Source of the DNA: Myceligenerans pegani
GTDB taxonomy: Bacteria; Actinomycetota; Actinomycetes; Actinomycetales; Cellulomonadaceae
NCBI RefSeq assembly: GCF_014892515.1
Contig: NZ_JADBGR010000054.1
Span: forward strand, 82,279 to 146,278
DNA: 64,000 nucleotides
Direction of reading: 5' to 3'
A program made the translations under genes and the position numbers. Below, one piece after another: positions 19,985 to 32,444 of the stretch. The notes under the pieces are model-generated. The model was not told where the DNA came from and searched no databases. It saw nothing but the letters and a program-made list of their open reading frames with translations. The stretch's first letter is position 1, and each line of letters opens with the position of its first letter.

Positions 19985-21349
19985 TCAGGCCGGCGCGCGG
20001 GACGGTTCCCTGACCAGCGCGAGCATGGCCAGGCCGACCAGCACCACGAACAGCACCGCGAGCGTCCCCCAGATGATCGCGCCGGTGAGCTGCACCACGA
20101 GCCCCCAGAGCAGCGGCGTCAGGAACGACGCCGCCCTGCCGGTGGTGGCGTACAGGCCGAAGACCTCCGACTCCCGGCCCGCGGGGGTGATGCGTGCCAG
20201 GAACGATCTCGACGACGCCTGCGCCGGACCCACGAACAGGCACAGGAACAGGCCGGCCGCCCAGAACACGACCGGCCCCAGCGGGTGCAGCACGACGATG
20301 ACGACCCCCGCGACGACCATCCCGGTGAGCGACACGACGACCACGGCGCGGCTCCCGAACCGGTCGTCCACGAAGCCCGCCACGAACGCGGCCGCACCCG
20401 CCACGAAGAGCGCCACCAGACCGAACGCCTGGACCGACGTCTCGGGGAAGAAGAACGCCTGCGCGGCGATGATCGCGCCGTAGGTGAACACTCCGGTCAG
20501 CCCGTCCCGGTAGATCGCCGACGCGACGAGGAACCAGAACGTCGGACGCGCCTCGCGCCAGAGCCCGACGACGTCCTTGGCGACGATCACGTAGCTCCGG
20601 AAGAACCCGACCTGGGGCCGGTCCTGCGCCGGCGGGGTCTCCGGCACCTCCAGGAAGAGCGGAAGTGCGAAGACCACGGTCCACACCGCGCAGAACACCG
20701 CGATGACCCGGTAGCCGAGACCGTCGTCGGTGGGCATCCCCCAGAAGTTGAACGCGCCGGCGACGATCACGGCACCGAGTGCCACGATCCCCCCGACGTA
20801 ACCCATCCCCCACCCGAGGCCGGACACCTTGCCGACGGTCCGCGGCGTCGAGACGCTCACCAGCATCGCGTTGTAGTTCACGCCCGCGATGTCCTGCACG
20901 ACCTGCATCAGGCCGATCAGGATCGCGCCGAACCAGAAGTACGCCGGGTCCGCGGACACGAAGAACAGCCCGAACTGCAGCAGGACCAGGGCGAGCGTGG
21001 ACCACCCGAGCCACCGCTTGCGCCGCCCCGAGACATCGGCGCGCTGCCCGATCACGGGTGCCAGCAGGAGAACGGCGATCCCCGCGATGAACCCGGCGTA
21101 GCCGTAGTTCGCCGCGAGCTCGGCGAGCGCGCGGCCGTAGGCCGGGTCGTCCGGCCCCAGCGCCGCCACCGCCGGATCGATGAAGTGCTCGCTCGTCAGG
21201 TAGGAGGCCGCGAACACGAACGTGATCAGCACGGTGTTCAGCGGCTGCGTGCCCCAGTCCCACAGGGCCCACGCCAGGACCCGCTTGCGGGGGATCGCGG
21301 CGTCGGCCTGCCGGTCGAGCCCCGTCGTGGGGGCGGCGTTCTCGCTCAT
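19985..21349 (-). CDS. UMF1-type MFS transporter
   Basis: A 454-aa integral membrane protein of the UMF1/Atg22-like branch of the major facilitator superfamily. It starts R-V-L-A-W-A-L-W-D-W-G-T-Q-P-L-N near residue 23, the family's signature W-D-W/G-x-x-x-x-N opening. About 12 hydrophobic helices follow. A cytoplasmic A-D-V-S-G-R-R-K-R-W motif after helix 2 is the MFS loop. The substrate cannot be read from sequence. The 161 bp between it and the kinase gene hold no gene. Confidence 0.88.
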   Translation of the reverse strand: MSENAAPTTGLDRQADAAIPRKRVLAWALWDWGTQPLNTVLITFVFAASYLTSEHFIDPAVAALGPDDPAYGRALAELAANYGYAGFIAGIAVLLLAPVIGQRADVSGRRKRWLGWSTLALVLLQFGLFFVSADPAYFWFGAILIGLMQVVQDIAGVNYNAMLVSVSTPRTVGKVSGLGWGMGYVGGIVALGAVIVAGAFNFWGMPTDDGLGYRVIAVFCAVWTVVFALPLFLEVPETPPAQDRPQVGFFRSYVIVAKDVVGLWREARPTFWFLVASAIYRDGLTGVFTYGAIIAAQAFFFPETSVQAFGLVALFVAGAAAFVAGFVDDRFGSRAVVVVSLTGMVVAGVVIVVLHPLGPVVFWAAGLFLCLFVGPAQASSRSFLARITPAGRESEVFGLYATTGRAASFLTPLLWGLVVQLTGAIIWGTLAVLFVVLVGLAMLALVREPSRAPA

Positions 21350-21434
21350 GGGACGGAACTCTCCTCGATTCGGATGAACGAAAGGTAGCGCGCGTCACCG
21401 ACAACGGCGCCGGCCCGGGCGCGGGGTGCGTCCG

Positions 21435-22727
21435 TCACGCCTCCCGCCCGGCGAGGTTGTGCCGCCCGATGTCCCCCACCGTCGCCGCGCCCGCCAGCGC
21501 CATGGTGATGTCGAGCTCGGCGAGGACGTGCCGGGTGACGGCGTGGACGCCCTCGGCTCCCGCGAGCGCGAGGCCGTAGACCCAGGGGCGGCCGAGCAGG
21601 ACGGCGTCCGCGCCGAGGGCGAGGGCGACGAAGGCATCCGCTCCGGTGCGGATCCCGGAGTCGAAGAGGACGGGTGCGTGCGGGGTGGTGCGGGCACGGA
21701 CGGCGGTGGCGATCGCGGGAAGGGCGTCGAGGGAGGCGATGGCGTTGTCGAGCTGTCGCCCGCCGTGGTTCGACACGATGACGCCGGAGGCGCCGTGGTC
21801 GAGGGCGGCGGTGGCGTCGTCGGGTGTCTGGACGCCCTTGACGAGGACGGGCAGGTCGGTGAGCTCCCGGAGGCGCGCGAGGTCCGCCCAGGTGAGTGTC
21901 GGGTCGGAGAAGGTGTCGAGGAAGGTGTCGACGTGGGCGCGGGTGGCGCGGTGCCGGCGGAGGGAGGCGAGCGTCGACAGGGCGCGCAGCGTGGGCCGTG
22001 GCCCGGGGACGGACGACGACGGCGCGGGGCGGGCCGCGCGTGCGGCGGAGAGCTTCCGGAACTCCGGGTCCGAGAGGTACTGGGCGAGTCCTTCGCCGCG
22101 GGCGAACGGGAGATGGCCGAGGTCGAGGTCGCGGGTCCGCCAGCCGAGGGTGCTGGTGTCGGTGGTGAGCACGATGGCGTCGGCCCCGATCGCCTCGGCG
22201 CGGCGGACGAGGGACCGGGTGAGCTCGGCGGACCGGGGCCAGTAGAGCTGGAACCAGCGGGGAGTGCCGCCGAGGGCGTCGGCGACGTCCTCCATCGGGA
22301 CCGAGGCCTGGGAGGAGATGACGACGGGCAGCCCGGTGCGGGCGGCGGCGCGGGCGAGCTCGGGCTCGGCGCCTCGTGGTGTCCCGCGGGCGCCGCGTCT
22401 GTGCCGCACGGCGAGTTCGAGGGCACCCACGGGCGCGTACAGCAGGGGTGCCGCCAGGTCGCGGCCGAGCAGGGTCGTGGTGAGGTCGCGGGCGTGCGTG
22501 CCGGTGAGCTGGCGGGGCAGGATCCGGTGGCGGGTGAAGGCCTCGCGGTTGGCGGCGACCGTGCGCTGGTCCCCGGCGCCGTCGGCGACGTAGGCGGCGG
22601 CCCGGCGGGTCATGACGGCCCGGGCGGCCGCCTCCAGGCGGTCGGGCGAGGTGGGGACGACGGGGCGGTGTCCGTAGGCACCCGCGGTGTAGATGCCGGA
22701 CTGCACCGTCCGGGAGATGGTCGTCAT
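21435..22727 (-). CDS. FMN-dependent alpha-hydroxyacid oxidase (lactate 2-monooxygenase type)
   Basis: TIM-barrel flavoprotein of the glycolate/lactate oxidase family, 430 aa. FMN and catalytic motifs are A-P-L-L-Y-A-P-V-G-A-L-E near residue 95, I-S-S-Q-A-S, W-F-Q-L-Y-W, L-V-K-G-V-Q-T with the FMN Lys, and the catalytic S-N-H-G-G-R-Q-L-D near 316. F-D-S-G-I-R-T-G-A-D and L-G-R-P-W-V-Y-G follow. The insertion at about 225-260 is typical of the lactate monooxygenase branch. ATG 22727 is chosen because family similarity begins right after it (T-V-Q-S-G-I-Y); the upstream in-frame extension is unlike any relative. The exact 2-hydroxyacid is unknown. Confidence 0.88.
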   Translation of the reverse strand: MTTISRTVQSGIYTAGAYGHRPVVPTSPDRLEAAARAVMTRRAAAYVADGAGDQRTVAANREAFTRHRILPRQLTGTHARDLTTTLLGRDLAAPLLYAPVGALELAVRHRRGARGTPRGAEPELARAAARTGLPVVISSQASVPMEDVADALGGTPRWFQLYWPRSAELTRSLVRRAEAIGADAIVLTTDTSTLGWRTRDLDLGHLPFARGEGLAQYLSDPEFRKLSAARAARPAPSSSVPGPRPTLRALSTLASLRRHRATRAHVDTFLDTFSDPTLTWADLARLRELTDLPVLVKGVQTPDDATAALDHGASGVIVSNHGGRQLDNAIASLDALPAIATAVRARTTPHAPVLFDSGIRTGADAFVALALGADAVLLGRPWVYGLALAGAEGVHAVTRHVLAELDITMALAGAATVGDIGRHNLAGREA

Positions 22728-22780
22728 CGGTGCGGGCTCCTGCCTGGGGCGAGCGGCGGGCGAGCGGTGTCGGTGGGCGG

Positions 22781-23908
22781 TCAGAGGGTCTCGGCAGGTG
22801 AGGTCTCGTGCTGCCAGTGCCAGGCCTCCGGGACGCGCCCGTTGGGTGCGGCCCATCGGGGATGGAGCCAGCCGTGGGCGGGTGCGTTGGCCTGCATCCA
22901 CTCGTGCTCGGGGGTTCCGAACGTCTGGACGCCGCCGCCGAAGTCGACGGCGACGCCGAGGCCGTGCGTGGAGCAGCCCGGCGCGGCGGCCAGCGGTGAG
23001 TTCGGGTCGTAGAGGCCGGCCTGGTCGGCGAGGCTGCGGTAGGCGGAGTTGATCGTGAGATCGGTGCCGAACCGGGCGCGGTACGCGTCGTTGAGGGAGA
23101 CGAGCGAGTCGAGGAGGTCGGTGCGCACGCGGTACTCGGGGGCCCAGGGGATGGCGGCGAGCCGCTGGTCGGCCAGCCGGCCGCTGTCGGGGGTCCAGAG
23201 CTGGTCCGGCGCGGGACAGGTCGCGGCGTCCTGGGCGGTGATCATGCTGTCCGTGGTGGAGCCGAGCTCCGCCCGGCGGGAGGTGAGGTCGGCGACCGCC
23301 TCCTCGAGCTGGACGAGGTCGGCGTCCGCGAGGCCGTCGTCACGGGTCCGGGTGTGGGCGACCTCGGCGGAGTCGAGGGCGGAGCGTAGCGCGGTGCGCG
23401 CGAGTTCGTCGCCGTCGAGATCCTCGGTGACGCGGTAGATCTTCTCTCCCCGCGTGATGGTCGCCTCGAGCCGGTCGCGACCCTCGGCGATGTCGTTCCT
23501 GGCGCGCTGCACCATGGACGCCCAGACGCGGTCGGAGGCGGCGATGAGGTTCTCGGTGGCCGCGGAGGCCTGGCCCGGCATCCGGTCGACGAACGCGACG
23601 CCGTTGAGGACATCGTCGGCGCCGGTGAGCTGCTCGGTCAGTTCTTGCCGGGTGGCCGGGTCGGCGACCCGGCCTTCGGACTGGGCGAGCAGCGTGTCGG
23701 CGGACGCGGCCTGCCTGGCCAGGTCGTCGGCCTCGCGCTCCAGGTACCAGTAGGCGGCCCCGACGGTGACGACCAGCAGGAGCGCGAAGACCGCGATGAT
23801 GATCGCGTTGGTGCGACCACGGTGGCGCTTCCTGGGTTTCTTCGCGGGAGCCGGCGACGGGAAGGGCGGCGGCTCGGCTGCGGGGGGCGGGAAGGCCGTC
23901 TGGGTCAC
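22781..23908 (-). CDS. VanY-like D-Ala-D-Ala carboxypeptidase (M15) with membrane anchor
   Basis: Membrane-anchored cell-wall peptidase of 375 aa. A Pro-rich cytoplasmic start and K-K-P-R-K-R-H-R-G-R lead into one membrane helix (about 34-54). A long helical, probably coiled-coil region (55-215) follows, then the M15 zinc domain. Metal and catalytic motifs are S-A-Y-R-S-L, C-S-T-H-G-L-G-V-A-V-D (S-x-H-x-x-G-x-x-x-D) near residue 316, and E-A-W-H-W-Q-H-E near 363. GTG at 23908 has a short AGG about 9 nt upstream. The role would be trimming D-Ala from peptidoglycan stems; the helical stalk may position it away from the membrane. Confidence 0.88.
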   Translation of the reverse strand: MTQTAFPPPAAEPPPFPSPAPAKKPRKRHRGRTNAIIIAVFALLLVVTVGAAYWYLEREADDLARQAASADTLLAQSEGRVADPATRQELTEQLTGADDVLNGVAFVDRMPGQASAATENLIAASDRVWASMVQRARNDIAEGRDRLEATITRGEKIYRVTEDLDGDELARTALRSALDSAEVAHTRTRDDGLADADLVQLEEAVADLTSRRAELGSTTDSMITAQDAATCPAPDQLWTPDSGRLADQRLAAIPWAPEYRVRTDLLDSLVSLNDAYRARFGTDLTINSAYRSLADQAGLYDPNSPLAAAPGCSTHGLGVAVDFGGGVQTFGTPEHEWMQANAPAHGWLHPRWAAPNGRVPEAWHWQHETSPAETL

Positions 23909-24106
23909 AGCGTCAGAACCTACGGCACGACGCGGTGACGTGGACAATCGCGGCCGGGTGATTTCCGGCCGCGGTCGCGCGGTACCGCCACGACCGCGGC
24001 CGGTCCTCCCTGGGGCCGGGAGGGCGGGGACAGGTGCGGGAGCACAGCGGTGCGCGGTGGCGGTCGGTGCGCGGGCATGGTTCTCCGTGGTCGTGCCGTG
24101 GCGGGC

Positions 24107-24121
24107 TATCATCCGTTCGTG
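24107..24121 (+). promoter_or_regulatory. -10 box and leaderless start of the hydrolase gene
   Basis: TATCAT at 24107-24112 matches the -10 consensus at five of six positions and stands 6 nt before GTG 24119. No ribosome-binding site lies between them. This layout is the usual one for leaderless transcripts in actinobacteria and fixes the start codon. The -35 region is weak. Confidence 0.5.
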
Positions 24122-25132
24122 TCCGATCCTTTGCCGTCCGCGTCGTCGCCGGTGCCGTTGCACTGGCAGCCGGATACGTTGCTCGGTGAGCCGTTCGAGC
24201 AGAGCAAGCTCGGCCCGGCGACGCTGGTGCGCTACGCCCCGGACGGGCCCGCCACCGACACGGACGGAGCCGGCGCCGGTCTCGCGCCGCCCGCCGCCGT
24301 CGTCCATGTGCACGGCTACAACGACTACTTCTTCCAAGAGCACCTGGCCCGTGCCTTCGCCCGTGCGGGGTACGCGTTCTACGCCGTCGACCTGCGTGCC
24401 GCCGGTCGTTCGCTCCGTGCGGGGCAGGTGCCGCACTTCGTGGGGGACCTGCGTGAGCAGGCGGCCGACATCGACGAGGCGGCGCGCGCGGTGCGCGGTC
24501 TGCACCCGGGGGTCCCGCTGGTGGTGCACGCCCATTCCACGGGCGGGCTGACGGCCGCGTTGTGGGCGCATGCCCGTCGTCGCACGCTGCCCGACGGTTC
24601 CTACCTGGGCCCGGATCTGCTGGTGCTGAACAGTCCGTTCCTCGATCTGCCGGGCACGTTGTTCGAGCGCACGGTGGGGACGTGGATCCTGCGGATCGCG
24701 GCGCCGGCGAGTCCGCACCGGGTGGTGACGGACGGTCCCAGTGTGTACGCCACGCATCTGCTGGCCGCGAACGGGGGGCGCTGGGAGTTCGACACGCGTC
24801 TCAAGAAGCCGGAGGGGCAGCCGGCTCTCGCGTTGTGGATGCGGGCGGTGCGGCGGGTCCAGATGCAGGTGGCGCGGGGGCTGCGGATTCCCGTGCCGGT
24901 GCTCGTGGCACGGTCGGACTCGTCGGGGCCGGACCGTGCGGACAACCCGTGGCTGGGTGTGCAGGACACGGTGCTCGAGGTCGATCAGATCGCGCGGCGG
25001 GCGCGGCGGCTCGGCGACGACGTCACGCAGCTCGTGGTGCCCGGCGCGGTGCACGATCTGTCGCTGTCGGCGGAGGGGCCGCGGACCGAGTACCTGGGCA
25101 AGTTGTTCGCCTGGCTGGAGGAGCGGTTGTGA
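24119..25132 (+). CDS. Alpha/beta hydrolase (S33/monoacylglycerol-lipase-like)
   Basis: A 337-aa serine hydrolase. The oxyanion segment V-V-H-V-H-G-Y-N-D-Y is near residue 63, and the nucleophile elbow A-H-S-T-G-G near 146. The Asp is probably in the V-A-R-S-D-S-S-G loop near 263, and the His in P-G-A-V-H-D-L near 313. No signal peptide is seen. The stop overlaps the GTG of the downstream GDPD by 4 bp, so the pair may act on lipid-derived esters: an acyl ester hydrolase followed by a glycerophosphodiester hydrolase. The substrate is inferred only from this pairing. Confidence 0.85.
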   Translation: MSDPLPSASSPVPLHWQPDTLLGEPFEQSKLGPATLVRYAPDGPATDTDGAGAGLAPPAAVVHVHGYNDYFFQEHLARAFARAGYAFYAVDLRAAGRSLRAGQVPHFVGDLREQAADIDEAARAVRGLHPGVPLVVHAHSTGGLTAALWAHARRRTLPDGSYLGPDLLVLNSPFLDLPGTLFERTVGTWILRIAAPASPHRVVTDGPSVYATHLLAANGGRWEFDTRLKKPEGQPALALWMRAVRRVQMQVARGLRIPVPVLVARSDSSGPDRADNPWLGVQDTVLEVDQIARRARRLGDDVTQLVVPGAVHDLSLSAEGPRTEYLGKLFAWLEERL

Positions 25133-25956
25133 CGGCGCGAGGTCCGGGCGGCGCGCGCGGCACGGAGTACTTCGACGCCCCGGGCGGGTTCGCCGCGCTC
25201 GCGCACCGCGGTTTCGCGCGTCCCGGGGGCGTGGACAACGGGCTGGAGAACTCGCTGGCCGCGTTCGCCGCCGCCGTCGGGCTCGGTTACTCGTACGTGG
25301 AGACGGACGCCCACGGCACGCGCGACGGGGTCGCCGTCGCCCTGCACGACGAGTCGCTGGACCGCACCACGGATTCCACCGGGCTGGTCGCCGAGCTGCC
25401 CTGGAGCGTGGTCCGCGGTGCGCGGATCGGCGGCACCGAGCCCGTGCCCCGGCTCGACGAGCTGCTGGGTGCGTGGCCGGGTCTGCGGGTGAACATCGAC
25501 GTCAAGGCGGATTCCGGCGTGGCGCCCGTGGCCGAGGCGGTCGAGCGGACGCGTTCCCACGATCGTGTCTGTATCACCTCGTTCTCCCCCGCACGGCGTC
25601 GTGCGACCCTGGCGCGACTGTCCCGGCCGGTGGCGACGTCGGCCGGGCGCGGCGAGGTGGCGCGTTTTCTCGCCGGGGCGCGGACCGGCCTGGCGCTCCT
25701 GGCGCGGAGCGCCCTGCGGGACGTCGGTGCCCTGCAGGTCCCGGTGACCGAGCGGGTGCCGGTGGCCGGCCGGCTCACCGTGGTCGACGGCGCGACCGTG
25801 CGCGCCGCCCACCGGGCCGGCAAGCAGGTCCATGTGTGGACCATCGACGACGCCGCCGAGATGCACCGCCTCATCGACCTCGGCGTGGACGGCATCGTCA
25901 CGGACCGCGCCGACGTCCTCAAGGAGGTCCTCACCACCCGCGGCCTGTGGCCCTGA
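25129..25956 (+). CDS. Glycerophosphodiester phosphodiesterase
   Basis: Hydrolyses glycerophosphodiesters to glycerol 3-phosphate and an alcohol. The 275-aa GDPD barrel has the signature A-H-R-G-F near residue 22 and the metal-binding E-N-S-L-A-A-F at about 36. V-E-T-D-A-H-G-T-R-D-G and L-H-D-E-S-L-D-R-T-T come next. V-N-I-D-V-K and the end motif V-D-G-I-V-T-D-R-A follow. It has no signal peptide, so it is cytosolic. GTG 25129 overlaps the preceding hydrolase stop (GTGA), which settles both ends. Confidence 0.92.
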   Translation: MTARGPGGARGTEYFDAPGGFAALAHRGFARPGGVDNGLENSLAAFAAAVGLGYSYVETDAHGTRDGVAVALHDESLDRTTDSTGLVAELPWSVVRGARIGGTEPVPRLDELLGAWPGLRVNIDVKADSGVAPVAEAVERTRSHDRVCITSFSPARRRATLARLSRPVATSAGRGEVARFLAGARTGLALLARSALRDVGALQVPVTERVPVAGRLTVVDGATVRAAHRAGKQVHVWTIDDAAEMHRLIDLGVDGIVTDRADVLKEVLTTRGLWP

Positions 25957-25995
25957 CACCCTGACCCGTCCGCGCGGTCACGGCGCCACGGCCCG

Positions 25996-27363
25996 TCAGG
26001 GCACGCTCTGCGGGGAGCACTCCACCGGCGGGGGCGGGGCGGGGGCCGTGCCCGAGCCGATGAAGCCGTACGTCGTCGACGCGCCGGACGTCAGGTGGCC
26101 GTTCCACGCGACGTTGCCCACGCCGACGGTGCCTGTGGTGCCCCGCAGGTCGCCGTTCCACAGCTGCGAGATGCTCGAGCCCGACAGCATGAACCGGGTC
26201 AGCCAGTCGTCCAGGTGGTCGTTCGTCGCGGTGACCGTGACCTCGGCCTGGTAGCCGCCCTGCCAGGCGTTCACGATCGTCATCGCCGCCGCGCACGTGC
26301 CCGACGGCGGCTCGGGGTACGTCGGGTCGTCGGTCGGGTCGTCCGACGGCGTGGGTGTGGGAGTGGGCGTCGGGTCCGGCGTCGGCTCCCCGCCGCCCCC
26401 GTCCAGCCCGCCGAAGAAGTCCATCGCGTACTGCGCCATCCCGGTGCGGTACAGGTCGTGCGAGTACCCCTGCAGGCTGATCGACTGGAACGCGGGCGCC
26501 GCTGCGTCCCCGTACGTGGTCCGGGTCCAGTCCGGCTGCGGCTGATCCACCACGCCGGAGCCCTGCGCGAGGCCGTGCAGGTCGGTCCACTGCTTGATCT
26601 GCTCGCCGAAGTTGGGGTAGGCCAGCACGGTGTCCTGCGTGCCGTGCCAGGTCTGGAACCGCGGATAGGGGCCGTTGTACCCAGGGTACATGCCGCGCGC
26701 CGCGTCGCCCCACTCCTGCGCCGTGCGGATGTCCTGCCCGTTCGAGCAGGTGCTGTTCCACGTGTTGTCGGCGCTGCCCGTGGCGAAGCACGTGGCCGGC
26801 ACGCCGGAGAACGCCGCCCCGGCGGCGAACACGTCCGGGTACAGCGCCAGCAGGACGTTCGTCATCATCGCGCCCGACGACACGCCCGTCGCGTAGATCC
26901 GCGACGTGTCCACGCCGTACTCCGCGACCGCGTGATCGATCATCGACCGGATCGCCACCGGGTCGCTGCCGCCGTCGCGCGTCAGGGCGTCCGGCGAGTA
27001 CACGTCGAAGCAGTGCCCGTCACGCGTCGCCTCCGGGAACACGATGACGAAGCCCTGCTCGTCGGCCGCCCGCACGAACTCCTGCGCCGCGCCGGCGAAG
27101 TACGCGGGCGCCGAGCCGGTGCAGTAGTGCACCGCGACCAGCAGCGCGGGGTCCGGGTCGACGTCGTCGGGCACGTACACGTACATGTTGAGGCCGCTCG
27201 GGTTCGGCCCGAAGTCCGTCACCCGCTCCAGGCTCGCCGCAGACGCCGGCCGCAGCGCCGCCCCGATCCACAGCACCCCGAGCGTCAGGGCGAGCGTGGC
27301 GGCGAGCGCCCCGGCCAGCGGTCGCAGGAGGCGTCTGGATGCCGCGTGGGTGTGGCTGTTCAT
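25996..27363 (-). CDS. Secreted CE1/PHB-depolymerase-type esterase with CBM2
   Basis: Extracellular esterase of 455 aa. The signal peptide covers about residues 1-44 (R-R-L-L-R-P then a hydrophobic run ending A-S-A-A). The catalytic domain has the nucleophile in G-V-S-S-G-A-M near residue 166, Asp in W-H-G-T-Q-D-T-V-L, and His in Q-G-Y-S-H-D-L-Y. This is the layout of feruloyl/acetylxylan esterases and PHB depolymerases. A Pro-Thr-Asp linker joins a C-terminal family 2 cellulose-binding module (about 360-455) with W-Q-G-G-Y-Q-A-E-V and W-N-G-D-L. ATG 27363 has GGAGGG 6 nt upstream. It probably deacylates plant-wall xylan while bound to cellulose. Confidence 0.9.
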   Translation of the reverse strand: MNSHTHAASRRLLRPLAGALAATLALTLGVLWIGAALRPASAASLERVTDFGPNPSGLNMYVYVPDDVDPDPALLVAVHYCTGSAPAYFAGAAQEFVRAADEQGFVIVFPEATRDGHCFDVYSPDALTRDGGSDPVAIRSMIDHAVAEYGVDTSRIYATGVSSGAMMTNVLLALYPDVFAAGAAFSGVPATCFATGSADNTWNSTCSNGQDIRTAQEWGDAARGMYPGYNGPYPRFQTWHGTQDTVLAYPNFGEQIKQWTDLHGLAQGSGVVDQPQPDWTRTTYGDAAAPAFQSISLQGYSHDLYRTGMAQYAMDFFGGLDGGGGEPTPDPTPTPTPTPSDDPTDDPTYPEPPSGTCAAAMTIVNAWQGGYQAEVTVTATNDHLDDWLTRFMLSGSSISQLWNGDLRGTTGTVGVGNVAWNGHLTSGASTTYGFIGSGTAPAPPPPVECSPQSVP

Positions 27364-27483
27364 CGGAGCCCTCCGGGGTGCGCGGAACACGCCGGCGACA
27401 GGGGTGACGCCGACCGCCCCATCCCAGGCGACGACGCTTGTGCGGTCCATGTCCTGAACCGATTAAGCTCCGGCCGGTGGTGC

Positions 27484-30559
<3,076 letters not shown>

Positions 30560-30569
30560 GCCGCAATCC

Positions 30570-31553
30570 TTACACGTCGAGCGCCGCCGCGAGCGCCGCG
30601 TCCATCGCGGCGAGCGCGTCGGCGAGCGCGTCGGCCGGGCTGCCGGTGCGGCCGGTCATGAGGCGCACCTGTTCGACGGCCTGGTGCAGCAGCATGCGTT
30701 CGCCGCTCACAGCGACGCCGCCGGCGGCGGCCCAGGCGGTGTGCAGGGCGGTGGGGCGGGGATCGTAGGCGACGTCGAGGAGGACGCCGTAGGCCGCTTC
30801 CCGGGGCGTGCCGGGCGGTTCGGAGGCACCGGGGAGGGTGCCGTGCGGCGCGCCGTGCGGGGCGAGGTGGCCGACGGCGGCGGCCAGCCGGTCCGCGGCA
30901 CGCGGCGGGAGTGTGGACACGACGACGTCGGCCGCGGCGAGCTCGCGGGCGACCTGGCCGTCGGCGCCGGTGAGGTCCGCCTCGACGAGTCCGGGCGTCA
31001 CGCCCATGCGTGCGATCGCGGCGCGCAGTTCCCCGACCCGGTCCAGGGAGCGGACCAGGACGCGGGCGGAGGTGCAGCCCAGCTCCGCGAGGGCGGCGAG
31101 CGCGGACGCCGCGGTCGCTCCCCCGCCCAGGACGACGGCGCGCGTCACCTCGGGCCCTCCGTCCGCTGCCGCGGCCGGGAGTGCCGCGAGTCCTTCGCGC
31201 AGCGCCTGCACGAGGCCGTACACGTCGGTGTTGGTGCCGGTCAGCGTCACCGCGCCGGAGGCGTCACCCGCCGGGCCGGCGGGTGAGACGAGCACGGTGT
31301 TCACCGCGCCGACCGCGGCGGCCAGCGGCTCGACGTGGTCCACCAGCTCCAGGGCGCGGTGCTTGAGCGGCATGGTCAGGGACAGGCCCGCCCAGCCGCG
31401 GTCGATGCCGGCCAGGAACGTCTCGAGCTCGTGCTCGTCGACGTCGTGGCGGCCGTACTCCCAGTCGTCGAGCCCGAGGGCGCGGTAGGCGGCGGTGTGC
31501 AGGGCCGGGGACAGCGAGTGGGCGATCGGGTGCCCGAGGACGGCAGCCCTCAC
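30570..31553 (-). CDS. aroE: Shikimate 5-dehydrogenase
   Basis: NADPH-dependent reduction of dehydroshikimate. 327 aa from GTG 31553, which overlaps the purC stop by 4 bp. The substrate domain opens [16 protein letters not shown], and the catalytic Lys is in L-T-M-P-L-K-H-R near residue 67. The nucleotide-binding loop is [12 protein letters not shown] near 138. N-T-D-V-Y-G-L is intact. Short Gly/Pro insertions occur around residue 225. Confidence 0.95.
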   Translation of the reverse strand: MRAAVLGHPIAHSLSPALHTAAYRALGLDDWEYGRHDVDEHELETFLAGIDRGWAGLSLTMPLKHRALELVDHVEPLAAAVGAVNTVLVSPAGPAGDASGAVTLTGTNTDVYGLVQALREGLAALPAAAADGGPEVTRAVVLGGGATAASALAALAELGCTSARVLVRSLDRVGELRAAIARMGVTPGLVEADLTGADGQVARELAAADVVVSTLPPRAADRLAAAVGHLAPHGAPHGTLPGASEPPGTPREAAYGVLLDVAYDPRPTALHTAWAAAGGVAVSGERMLLHQAVEQVRLMTGRTGSPADALADALAAMDAALAAALDV

Positions 31554-32380
31554 GTCCAGGCCTCGCCGGTGAGGGTCTCGTAGATCTCCACGTAGCGGGC
31601 GCGGGTCTCCGCCGCGACGTCGGCGGGGATCTCGGGGCCCGGGTCGGTGCGGTCCCAGTCGGTGAGGGTGGCGGACCAGTCGCGCACGTACTGCTTGTCG
31701 TACGACCACTGCGGCCGGCCGGGCTGGTACTCGGCCGCCTTCCAGAAGCGCGAGGAGTCGGGGGTGAGGACCTCGTCGGCCAGGGTGAGGACGCCCTCGG
31801 CGTCGTACCCGAACTCGAGCTTGGTATCGGCGATGACGACGCCGCGCTCGCGCGCGATCTCCGAGCCGCGCGCGTAGATGTCCAGGGTCAGGTCCCGCAG
31901 GCGGGCCGCCGTGTCCGCGCCGACCTGCTCGGCGACGGTCTCGAACGGGATGAACTCGTCATGCCCCTCGTCCGCCTTGGTCGACGGCGTGAACACCGGC
32001 CGCGGCAGGCGGTCAGCCTCCACGAGCCCGGGCGGCAGCGTGACGCCCGACACGGCGCCGGACTCCTGGTAGGAGCGCAGCCCCAGGCCCGCGAGATAGC
32101 CGCGCGCGATGCACTCGACGGGCAGGATGTCCAGCCTGCGGCAGCGGATGGCCCGGCCCTTCCACCTGTCCGGCACGTCCTCGCTGAGGACATGGTTCGG
32201 CACGAGGTCGGCGAACTGCCGGAACCACCACAGCGACAGCTGCGTGAGGATGGCGCCCTTGTCCGGGATCGGCGTCGGCAGCACGACGTCGTACACCGAC
32301 ACCCGGTCCGAGGCGACCAGGATCACGTCCTGGCCGTCCGCGTACACCTCACGTACCTTGCCCTGGCGAATCAGTTCCAC
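31550..32380 (-). CDS. purC: SAICAR synthetase
   Basis: Purine enzyme joining aspartate to CAIR. 276 aa, starting at 32380 with I-R-Q-G-K-V-R-E-V-Y-A-D-G, the family's opening strand. D-R-V-S-V-Y-D, G-A-I-L-T-Q-L-S-L-W-W-F, P-V-E-C-I-A-R-G-Y-L-A-G, and the C-terminal D-T-K-L-E-F-G-Y-D follow. Its place between mltG and aroE, coupled to aroE by GTGA, is not where purC is usually found (typically in a pur cluster). Whether a second purC exists elsewhere cannot be seen here. Confidence 0.95.
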   Translation of the reverse strand: MELIRQGKVREVYADGQDVILVASDRVSVYDVVLPTPIPDKGAILTQLSLWWFRQFADLVPNHVLSEDVPDRWKGRAIRCRRLDILPVECIARGYLAGLGLRSYQESGAVSGVTLPPGLVEADRLPRPVFTPSTKADEGHDEFIPFETVAEQVGADTAARLRDLTLDIYARGSEIARERGVVIADTKLEFGYDAEGVLTLADEVLTPDSSRFWKAAEYQPGRPQWSYDKQYVRDWSATLTDWDRTDPGPEIPADVAAETRARYVEIYETLTGEAWT

Positions 32381-32444
32381 GCCGGAAAGGCTACGTCACG
32401 CGGGCCGGCCCCTCCGCCGTGGTCCGGGCGGCGGGCGGGCGCCG

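Noticed and set aside
18144..21404. One long minus-strand frame joining the kinase to the region of the MFS gene
   Set aside because: The N-terminal part is out of frame with the real MFS protein; the kinase starts at 19823 with a good ribosome-binding site.
22781..25054. VanY-like peptidase with a 380-residue extension
   Set aside because: The extension runs antisense through the hydrolase gene; the Pro-rich tail and membrane helix start at 23908.
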